A DNA stretch of 64,000 nt from Sphingomonas citricola. GTDB taxonomy: Bacteria > Pseudomonadota > Alphaproteobacteria > Sphingomonadales > Sphingomonadaceae. Under the pieces are notes generated by a model, which saw nothing but the letters and a program-made list of their open reading frames with translations, was not told where the DNA came from and did not search any database. Positions 18,127-25,000 of this stretch are shown here, piece by piece. Both the position numbers and the translations under genes were made by a program. Where the stretch lies: assembly GCF_019429535.1 (NCBI RefSeq), contig NZ_JAHXZM010000003.1, positions 496,001-560,000 on the forward strand. Reading direction: 5' to 3'. Positions within the stretch are counted from its first letter, which is position 1. Each line of letters opens with the position of its first letter.

Positions 18127-18830
18127 GCCTCGCGCGCGTCCGCGTCCTGCCGCTTGCGCTCGGCGCCGCTGCGATCGCGGTGCTGATCGCGCTGGGTGTA
18201 TGGCAGGTTCAGCGGCGCGCGTGGAAGCTTGACCTGATCGCGCGTGTCGAGCACCGGCTGAACGCCGCGCCGGTCGCGGCCCCTGCCCCGCCACGGTGGC
18301 GGCAGATCGGGAAAGACGACGCCTACACGCGGGTGGTTGCGACCGGTCGTTTCCGCATCGGCGCGGATACATATACGCAGGCGACCACCGAACTGGGGGC
18401 GGGTTACTGGGTGATCACGCCGCTCGATACCGGCGGGTGGACCGTGCTGGTCAACCGCGGCTTCGTGCCGGCGCGCGAACGCGGACGCCATCCGGCGCCG
18501 GCGGGCGAGCAACGCGTCACGGGCCTGTTGCGCGTCACTGAGCCGGGCGGCGGTTTCCTGCGGCACAACGATCCCGCCGCCGACCGCTGGTACTCGCGCG
18601 ACGTCGTCGCGATCGCCGCTAAGCGCGGGCTCGTGCGCGTCGCCCCCTATTTCATCGATGCCGACGCCCGCGCGGGCGAGCCCGTGCGGTCCGACTGGCC
18701 GCGCGGCGGGCTGACCGTGGTGCGTTTCCCCAACAACCACCTCGTCTACGCGCTGACGTGGTTCGGGCTCGCCGCGCTCGTCGCGGTGCTGCTCGCGCGC
18801 GCGCTGCGTACCGACCGGCGCGACGATTAG
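18123..18830 (+). CDS. SURF1-family oxidase assembly protein
   Basis: Assembly factor of 235 residues with two membrane anchors, one near residues 8-25 (LALGAAAIAVLIALGVWQVQR) and one near 205-225, around a periplasmic domain. The GVWQVQRRAWK motif and the late RFPNNHLVYALTWFGLAA motif are SURF1 hallmarks. The GTG start overlaps the cyoD stop. SURF1 usually assists heme insertion into aa3-type oxidases. Here it takes the place where cyoE (heme O synthase) stands in enteric cyo operons, and no cyoE is present in this window. Confidence 0.9.
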   Translation: MSLARVRVLPLALGAAAIAVLIALGVWQVQRRAWKLDLIARVEHRLNAAPVAAPAPPRWRQIGKDDAYTRVVATGRFRIGADTYTQATTELGAGYWVITPLDTGGWTVLVNRGFVPARERGRHPAPAGEQRVTGLLRVTEPGGGFLRHNDPAADRWYSRDVVAIAAKRGLVRVAPYFIDADARAGEPVRSDWPRGGLTVVRFPNNHLVYALTWFGLAALVAVLLARALRTDRRDD

Positions 18831-18838
18831 GCGTGGCG

Positions 18839-20131
18839 ATGTTCCACCGCGCGGCTGCGTTCGACACCAGTCCCGACGACGCGCTGCGGCGTAATTTCAT
18901 GCTGCTGGTGCAGTTACGCTGGCTAGCGGTCGGGGGTCAGGTCGCGACGATCGTCGCGGTGCGCTACCTGCTCGGCATCCCGCTGCCGGTCCATACGATG
19001 CTGATGACGACGATGCTGCTCGTCGTCCTGAACCTGCTGGTGCTGATCGCGGAGCGGCGGCACACGCCGACCAATCTCCAGTTGCTCGCCGGGCTGATCG
19101 TCGACGTCGCGTGCCTGACGCTGCAATTGTTCCTGAGCGGCGGTGCGACCAACCCGTTCGTCACGTTGTTCCTCCTGCAGGTCGTGCTGGGTGCGGTGTT
19201 GCTGGAAGCGTGGTCGAGCTGGTTGCTGGTCGCGATCACCAGTGCCGCCTTCGCCGCGCTGACGGCGGTCTTTCGCCCGGTGCCGCTGCCGGGCTTCTAC
19301 GCCAGCCACCTGTCGCCGCCGTATCTGTTCGCGTCGTGGTTCAACTTCACGCTCGCCGCGGTGCTGCTGGTCGCGTTCGTGACCCGGATCGCGCACAATC
19401 TGCGCGACCGCGACGCGCGGCTCGCGCGGCTACGCCAGCGCGCCGTCGAGGAAGAGCATATCGTACGCATGGGACTGCTCGCGAGCGGCGCGGCGCACGA
19501 ACTCGGCACCCCGCTCGCCTCGCTGTCGGTCGCGCTCGGCGACTGGACGCGCGAGCCCGCGATCCGCGGCGACGCCTCGCTCGCCGCCGAGGTCGAGGAC
19601 ATGCGGGTCGAGGTCGCGCGCTGCAAGGACATCCTCGCCGGCATCCTGTTCGCGGCGGGCGAAGTGACGGGCGAGGCGCCCGCGCGAACCGGACTGCGCC
19701 GCTTCATCGGCGACACGATCGCGGGGTGGACGGGTTCGATGTCGGTCACGCTCGACGACCGGCTGTCGCAAGACGCGACGATCGTCGTCGACCGCGCGCT
19801 CGCGCAGGCACTGACCAATCTGCTCGACAATGCAGCGGAAGCGGGCGCGACCGCGGTGCGGGTCACGTTGCTGCGCGAGGAGGACGTGCTCGTGCTGCGC
19901 GTGCGCGACAACGGCAACGGCTTTCCCCCTTCGATCCTTGGGAATATCGGCAAGCCGTATCACAGCAGCAAGGATCGCCGCGGCGCCGGTCTGGGGCTGT
20001 TCCTGTCGACCAACGTGCTGCGCACGCTCGGCGGAACGCTGGAGGCGCGCAACCTGTTGGACGGCGGTGCGGAGGTGACGCTGCGGATGCCGTTCGCCGC
20101 GCTGCTGATCGAGGAGGAGGCGGGATCGTGA
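18839..20131 (+). CDS. regB: redox-responsive sensor histidine kinase RegB/PrrB/ActS
   Basis: Membrane sensor kinase of 430 residues with about six helices in the first 185 residues. GGATNPF at 101-107 is the quinone-sensing motif of RegB. His220 in AAHELGTPLASLSV is the phosphorylation site with the RegB-specific ELGTPL box. Cys262, 42 residues later, fits the redox-active cysteine of Rhodobacter RegB. The ATPase domain shows LTNLLDNAAEAGA and GLGLFLSTNVLRTLGG. It follows SURF1 by eight bases and overlaps regA, so oxidase and sensor seem to be one unit. A GTG six bases upstream is an alternative start. Confidence 0.92.
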   Translation: MFHRAAAFDTSPDDALRRNFMLLVQLRWLAVGGQVATIVAVRYLLGIPLPVHTMLMTTMLLVVLNLLVLIAERRHTPTNLQLLAGLIVDVACLTLQLFLSGGATNPFVTLFLLQVVLGAVLLEAWSSWLLVAITSAAFAALTAVFRPVPLPGFYASHLSPPYLFASWFNFTLAAVLLVAFVTRIAHNLRDRDARLARLRQRAVEEEHIVRMGLLASGAAHELGTPLASLSVALGDWTREPAIRGDASLAAEVEDMRVEVARCKDILAGILFAAGEVTGEAPARTGLRRFIGDTIAGWTGSMSVTLDDRLSQDATIVVDRALAQALTNLLDNAAEAGATAVRVTLLREEDVLVLRVRDNGNGFPPSILGNIGKPYHSSKDRRGAGLGLFLSTNVLRTLGGTLEARNLLDGGAEVTLRMPFAALLIEEEAGS

Positions 20132-20658
20132 GCCAGCCGCGATTGCTCATCATCGAGGACGATGCGGTGTTCGCGCGGACGCTGACGCGCTCGTTCGAGC
20201 GGCGCGGCTACCGCGTCGAGGTGTTGAACGGCCCCGAGCGGCTCGACGAAGTGGCGGAGGCGTTCCGTCCCGATCACGCAGTGGTCGACCTGCGGCTCGC
20301 GGGTGCGTCGGGTCTGGCGTGCGTCGAGCAGCTGCACCGGCGCGACGCGACGACGCGGATCGTGGTGCTGACCGGGTTCGCCAGCATCGCGACCGCGGTC
20401 GAGGCGATCAAGCTGGGCGCGACCAATTACCTGACCAAGCCCGCCAATACCGACGATATCGAAGCCGCGTTCGCGCGCACCGAAGGCGACGCGCAGGCCG
20501 ACCTGTCCACCCGCCCCACCTCGATCAAGACGCTGGAATGGGAGCACATCCACCAGACGCTGGCCGACACGGGCTTCAACGTGTCGGAGGCGGCGCGGAG
20601 GCTGGGGCTGCACCGCCGCACGCTCGCGCGCAAGCTCGACAAACGGCATATGCCGTGA
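20128..20658 (+). CDS. regA: redox response regulator RegA/PrrA/ActR
   Basis: Response regulator of 176 residues. Receiver domain with acidic pocket Asp11-Asp12, phospho-acceptor Asp54 in VVDLRLAGASGL, Thr82 and Lys104. After a short linker comes a Fis-type helix-turn-helix, EWEHIHQTLADTGFNVSEAARRLGLHRRTLARKL, almost identical in layout to Rhodobacter RegA. It controls respiratory and other redox genes in relatives. The GTG start overlaps the regB stop (GTGA), so the pair is translationally coupled. No terminator is evident right after it. Confidence 0.93.
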   Translation: MSQPRLLIIEDDAVFARTLTRSFERRGYRVEVLNGPERLDEVAEAFRPDHAVVDLRLAGASGLACVEQLHRRDATTRIVVLTGFASIATAVEAIKLGATNYLTKPANTDDIEAAFARTEGDAQADLSTRPTSIKTLEWEHIHQTLADTGFNVSEAARRLGLHRRTLARKLDKRHMP

Positions 20659-20734
20659 CGGGGCGCTAACCTGCGTCATCACGCGTGGCCTGCCGTACGC
20701 CTATGCGGTCTACCGGTAATTCGAGGGGGTACGC

Positions 20735-21310
20735 GTGGTAGACAAGGCGGCATTGCTGATCATCGACATGCTCAACCGCTTCGATTTCGATGACGCTCGC
20801 CCGCTAGTCGAGGCCGCGCACCGCGCCACCGGCGCGCTCGCCCGCCGGCGGGACGAGGCACGCGCCGCGGACGTTCCGGTGATCTACGTCAACGACAATT
20901 ACGGCCAGTGGCAATCGACCCCCGAGCAGTTGATCGACCAATTAATCGGCGACAATCCGACCGGGGGCGAGATCGCGCGACGCTTGGCTCCCGGCGGGAG
21001 CGACTATCTCGTGATAAAGCCGGAATTCTCAGGGTTCTACGCGACGAACCTGCCCGCTATCCTGCCGCGGCTCGGCGTATCGCGGCTGATCCTGACCGGG
21101 GTCGCGGCCGACATTTGCGTGCTGTTCACCGCCGCCGACGCGCACATGCTCGAATACGTTTTGTGGATACCCGCCGACGCGATCGCGGGGGTCAGCCCCG
21201 ACCGCACCGCATGGGCGATCGACATCATGCGCGACACACTGAGCGCCGAGGTCGCGCCGACGAGCGAGCTGGCGCTGGCCGACTGGATCGTCGCGGCCGG
21301 CGACGACTAA
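20735..21310 (+). CDS. isochorismatase-family cysteine hydrolase
   Basis: Cytoplasmic hydrolase of 191 residues with the isochorismatase fold. The catalytic triad is present: Asp11 in ALLIIDMLNRF, Lys95 in VIKPEFSGFY and Cys128 in GVAADICVLFTAADAH. The glycine-alanine-alanine loop before Cys has the cis-peptide pattern of nicotinamidase-like and N-carbamoyl hydrolase members. Neither NAD recycling nor siderophore genes are nearby, so the substrate (an amide or vinyl ether) is open. It stands alone between regA and the membrane-SET gene. Confidence 0.88.
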   Translation: MVDKAALLIIDMLNRFDFDDARPLVEAAHRATGALARRRDEARAADVPVIYVNDNYGQWQSTPEQLIDQLIGDNPTGGEIARRLAPGGSDYLVIKPEFSGFYATNLPAILPRLGVSRLILTGVAADICVLFTAADAHMLEYVLWIPADAIAGVSPDRTAWAIDIMRDTLSAEVAPTSELALADWIVAAGDD

Positions 21311-21345
21311 TCGAGTAGCGCGGTGATGGACGGGGCGGTGACGGG

Positions 21346-21357
21346 TGGCACGTGCCA
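21346..21357. promoter_or_regulatory. 12-bp perfect palindrome upstream of the membrane-SET gene
   Basis: TGGCACGTGCCA is a perfect palindrome with a central CACGTG, located 67 bases before the start at 21424 and after the stop of the isochorismatase-like gene. Its position in a 113-base gap would suit an operator. Because the genome is GC-rich, a chance 12-mer is possible, and I have no matching known regulator. Confidence 0.35.
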
Positions 21358-21423
21358 TCGCTGATGGCTGGACGCGGCGCGGGGTGATCGTTACGCTCGT
21401 GTTAACCCTGTCTGGCCGCGAGC

Positions 21424-22554
21424 ATGATCACCGATCCCTGGTTCCTCCTCGCCGTCGTCGCCAGCTTCACGGGCTATGCCATCTACTTGGCCGGGCTGCG
21501 CTGCCGCCTGGTCGAGCCGAACCGCGCGTCGTGGCTGATCTGGAGCAGCGCGACATTGGTGGAGGCGGTGACCTATGCCGCGGTCAATCCGGGTACGCCG
21601 CAGGCGATCGTCTTCCTGTTCTCCGCCGCCGCGTGCGTAACGATCGCGGTCGCCTTGTGGCGGCGTTCGCGCTGGGCGGCTCCGGATCTGCTCGAGGGCA
21701 TCTGCATGGGGTCGTCGCTCGCCGCGATCCTCTTGTGGCTTGTCTTTCGCGAGGCGTTCTGGGCACATATGCTCGTCGTCGCGGTCGTGCCGGTCAGCTT
21801 CTGGCCGACGTGGCGCAGCGTCTGGGCCGACCGCGCGCGCGAACGCTCGCCCGCCTGGGGGCTGTGGTCGATCGGCGACCTCGCCACGTTGATGCTGGCG
21901 ACGCGAACCGGTGGGCAGGGCATCGGCGAATATGCGTACATCCTGGTCGAGCTCGGCTGCCACGCTAGCGTCTGGTTCATGATCGGACTGACCACGGTCA
22001 ATCCACTGCGCTCGTTCGGCTGGCGCGAGGGGCGGTTGCGCGTGCTCGATGCTTATGCCCCCGCGACCAACCCGTTCGCGATCGCGGAAACGCATTTGGG
22101 CAAGGCGGTGTTCGCCGCCGAGGGTTTCCGCGCGGGCGACGCAATCGTCACCTTCACCGGGCGTCGTCTGTCGGCCGAGCGGTTGCCGCGCCACTTGAGC
22201 GGTCCGGCGGATCGTTTCGTGCAGATCGCGCGCGACACTTATCTCGGCCCCTCGGGCGCGATCGACGATCTGATCAACCATAGCTGCGCGCCCAACGCCG
22301 GGCTTCGGTTCGAGCACGACGCCCCCGTCCTCGTCGCGTTGCGCGACATCGCGGCGGGCGAGGAGATCAGTTGGGATTATTCGACGACGCTGTCGGACCC
22401 GCATTGGCGCATGACGTGCGCGTGCGGCGCGGCGGATTGTCGCGGCGTGATCGCGGCGTTCGATACGCTAGCCCCCGAGCGCCAGCATTGGTATTTGTCG
22501 CACAATGTCGTCGCGCCCTATCTGCGGCCGCAGCGAAGCAACGTCGCGGCGTGA
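21424..22554 (+). CDS. multi-pass membrane domain fused to a SET lysine methyltransferase domain
   Basis: Protein of 376 residues with an unusual two-part build. Residues 1 to about 195 hold six or seven hydrophobic helices that I cannot place in a known family, though the layout is PQ-loop-like. Residues about 205-365 form a SET domain. It has a GKAVFAAEGF glycine motif at 226-235, NHSCAPN at 285-291 with the knot Asn-His and Cys, GEEISWDYS at 312-320 with the catalytic Tyr319, and a post-SET zinc site CACGAADC (Cys332, 334, 339 together with Cys288). SET enzymes methylate protein lysines using S-adenosylmethionine. The membrane tether implies a membrane-near or membrane-protein target. No partner gene is obvious on either side. 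Confidence 0.85.
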   Translation: MITDPWFLLAVVASFTGYAIYLAGLRCRLVEPNRASWLIWSSATLVEAVTYAAVNPGTPQAIVFLFSAAACVTIAVALWRRSRWAAPDLLEGICMGSSLAAILLWLVFREAFWAHMLVVAVVPVSFWPTWRSVWADRARERSPAWGLWSIGDLATLMLATRTGGQGIGEYAYILVELGCHASVWFMIGLTTVNPLRSFGWREGRLRVLDAYAPATNPFAIAETHLGKAVFAAEGFRAGDAIVTFTGRRLSAERLPRHLSGPADRFVQIARDTYLGPSGAIDDLINHSCAPNAGLRFEHDAPVLVALRDIAAGEEISWDYSTTLSDPHWRMTCACGAADCRGVIAAFDTLAPERQHWYLSHNVVAPYLRPQRSNVAA

Positions 22555-22756
22555 CCGGACATTGACGCTTACCTTTCTCCTATTCTGCTGTGATCTCCGC
22601 CCCGTTCGACAAGTTTTCCGATTGCTCCGCGCGTAAAAGTACTAGTGCAACGCCGATCGGGATATCGGCGGTGCCATCGCGTGTTCGCGTTCAAGACTTC
22701 GGGTGCCGGACGGGTGACAGCCGGGACGAGCGATGTCGAGCGAGAGGATCACCGTC

Positions 22757-23119
22757 ATGGATATTCGTTCTTTGCCCGGCACGACCACACCGACCATGGC
22801 GCTGGCGGCGGCGCTGAGCCTCGCGGCCTGCGTCAATCCGTCGGCGAAAATCGCGGGGTCGCTCGAAGGGTATGGTTTCCAGCCGACCCAATCGCAGTGT
22901 GTCGGTGACCGGCTGGAGGCGAACTTGTCGCTCGGCCAATTGCAGCAACTCGGGCGCGCGGCACGTGCCGCGCGCGAGGGCGACACGACGCCCGGCCGTC
23001 TGACCGCGAGCGATTTCGTCCGCGTCGCGGGCCAGGTGAAAGACCCCAAGGTCGCGCTCGAGGTCGGCAAGGCGGCGGCGGGGTGCGGTATCCTGACCGA
23101 CCCCGCCTCTCCGCTCTGA
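22757..23119 (+). CDS. small hypothetical lipoprotein
   Basis: Protein of 120 residues starting MDIRSLPGTTT. A hydrophobic signal with lipobox LAAC (Cys25) predicts export and lipid anchoring. The mature part has two more cysteines (in QSQCVGDRL and AAGCGIL), which could form a disulphide, and a helical stretch LEANLSLGQLQQLGRAARAAREG. I recognise it only as a conserved-looking sphingomonad hypothetical and can give no function. An in-frame Met at 22733 would lengthen the signal; I prefer 22757 because it follows GAGAGGATC and gives a normal signal peptide. The 200 bases before it contain no other gene. Confidence 0.7.
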   Translation: MDIRSLPGTTTPTMALAAALSLAACVNPSAKIAGSLEGYGFQPTQSQCVGDRLEANLSLGQLQQLGRAARAAREGDTTPGRLTASDFVRVAGQVKDPKVALEVGKAAAGCGILTDPASPL

Positions 23120-23143
23120 TCACGCCAATCGGAGGTTCGCGTG

Positions 23144-25000
23144 TCAGGCCACGGCGTCGAGGGTCGTGGCGGCGGGAGCGCGCAGCGTCAGGACCGCGGT
23201 CGCGCCCGTTCCGCGTCCGTCGCTCTCGAGCCGCAGCGCCCCCTCCATCGCGGTCATCGAATTGGCGCACCAGTGGAGGCCCAGCCCGCCCGACTTGTGC
23301 GCGCGGGTAGAATAGCCGCGCTGGAACAGCGTCGCGCCGACCGCGGGATCGAAGCCTTCGCCGTCGTCGCTGATCCGCACCTCGATACGATCGTCGATGC
23401 GCGCGCAGCCGACGGTGATGCGGCCCCCGTTTCGGCCCGCCGCGGCGATCGCCTCGGCCGCGTTGGCGAACAGATTGCCGACCACCTGGCTCAGGATCAC
23501 ACGGTTGGCGAGCACCGGGCAGGGTTCGGCGGGATAGCTGAACGCGATGTGCGTCTTGCCCGAATAGCGCGCGATGGTCGCGTTCTGCGCGATCACGTCG
23601 GTCATGTCGCAGGCTGAAAGTTGCGGACGCTCGTGCGCGGCGGCCTGCTGTTGCCCGATGATGTCGAGCACGTGGCCGAGCGCGTCGCGGCCGATCCCCA
23701 ATTGCTCGACCTGTTCGCGCCGCGCCGTCTCCATCGCCGCGACGCCCGCGCCGACGAAGGCGGCGAGCTTCTCGCGCCGCGTAGCGGGCACGTCAGCCTT
23801 CCCCAATTCCTCCGCGGCGCGCGCGAGCATCGCCTGGTCGACCGGCGCCGCACGGCCGATGCCGTGGCTGATCACGGTCGAGATCGGCGACAGTGCGTTT
23901 CGGACGTTGTGCATCACCGCGACCGCGCTCTCCGACCGGCCGAGTGCGAAGCTCTGCGCTTCGATCTGTTCACGCAGGTCCTTCAGTTGTGCGAGCATGG
24001 CGTTGAAACTCAAGCCGAGTGAGCCGATTTCGTCGCGGCGGCCGTCATCCTCGAGCAGCGAGAGCGAACCCGACGCGCGGACGCGTTCCATGTGGCGTTC
24101 GACGCGCGCGAGCGGGGTGAGCACCAGCCGCTCGATCATCCGCCGGAGCATCATCAGCACGACGAGCAGCAAGAGCACCGATCCCGCGACCGCGAGCAGC
24201 AGCATCCGCTGCCCGAGCATCGAGACGTCGCGCGGCACCGCGAAACGCGCGCTCGCGACGGGTGCGCCGCCCGCGCCGTCGATCGGCACGGTGATCGTCA
24301 TCCACGCGCGCGATTGCTGCACCACCTCGCCGCGCGCTGGCGTCAGGTCGATCGTCGCATCGAGTTGCAGGAGTGCGGCTAGCTGGCGCGAGCTGATCTC
24401 GCGCGCCATCAGGACGAAGCCGCGCGGGTCCCCGGTCCCGTCGCTGCGGCGGACCTTCGCGACGCCGACCGCGGCGACCACCCCGCCCATCCGCGCGTAG
24501 AAATTGGTCGCGCTGCGCCCGCGCAGCAACCTAGGCAGGTTGAGCCCCGCGATCATCCGCACGAGGCGCGCGCGCATCGCAGGCTGGTCGTGCTGCGCCT
24601 CGTCGATCCAGCGCGCGATCACGATGCGGCGGTCGTTCGCGACATAGGCCATTGCGTTGACGTCGAGATTGACCATCGCGAGCGGCGAGAAGCTCTCGCG
24701 CTCGAACGCGGCGGTCGGGCGCGCCATGTAGTCGTAGCTGTCGTTCCAGTCACCGTAATCCTTGACCGCGCTCTCCACCTTGTTGGCGTATTCGGCGAGT
24801 GCGGCGTGGGTCCGGTCGACATGCGCTTCGACCGAGCGGCGTTCGAGCTTGCCGAAGCTGGGCGTGATCACCGCGGCGAGCAGGAGCGTGATCGCGATCG
24901 CGCCGCCCGCGCCGACCATCGTCAGGATCAGGACCAGCCGCGTGCCGAGCGACCGCGGGTTGCGGAGCGCTCCGACGTGGCGCCGAACGTGTGCTGCCAT
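23144..25000 (-). CDS. CHASE4-HAMP sensor histidine kinase
   Basis: Membrane sensor kinase of 618 residues. Helices near 20-45 and 265-288 frame a periplasmic CHASE4 domain, whose signature is ERRSVEAHVDRTHAALAEY and DYGDWNDSYDYM. A HAMP linker follows (about 288-345, ending GLSFNAMLAQL). The phospho-acceptor is His364 in AVMHNVRNALSPISTVISHG, with an ATPase domain showing LFANAAEAIAAAGRN and GEGFDPAVGATLF. HNVRNALSPI-type kinases often partner with c-di-GMP or response regulator genes. The ATG shares its A with the stop of the upstream REC-GGDEF-EAL gene (TGATG), so the two are coupled. Confidence 0.9.
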   Translation of the reverse strand: MAAHVRRHVGALRNPRSLGTRLVLILTMVGAGGAIAITLLLAAVITPSFGKLERRSVEAHVDRTHAALAEYANKVESAVKDYGDWNDSYDYMARPTAAFERESFSPLAMVNLDVNAMAYVANDRRIVIARWIDEAQHDQPAMRARLVRMIAGLNLPRLLRGRSATNFYARMGGVVAAVGVAKVRRSDGTGDPRGFVLMAREISSRQLAALLQLDATIDLTPARGEVVQQSRAWMTITVPIDGAGGAPVASARFAVPRDVSMLGQRMLLLAVAGSVLLLLVVLMMLRRMIERLVLTPLARVERHMERVRASGSLSLLEDDGRRDEIGSLGLSFNAMLAQLKDLREQIEAQSFALGRSESAVAVMHNVRNALSPISTVISHGIGRAAPVDQAMLARAAEELGKADVPATRREKLAAFVGAGVAAMETARREQVEQLGIGRDALGHVLDIIGQQQAAAHERPQLSACDMTDVIAQNATIARYSGKTHIAFSYPAEPCPVLANRVILSQVVGNLFANAAEAIAAAGRNGGRITVGCARIDDRIEVRISDDGEGFDPAVGATLFQRGYSTRAHKSGGLGLHWCANSMTAMEGALRLESDGRGTGATAVLTLRAPAATTLDAVA

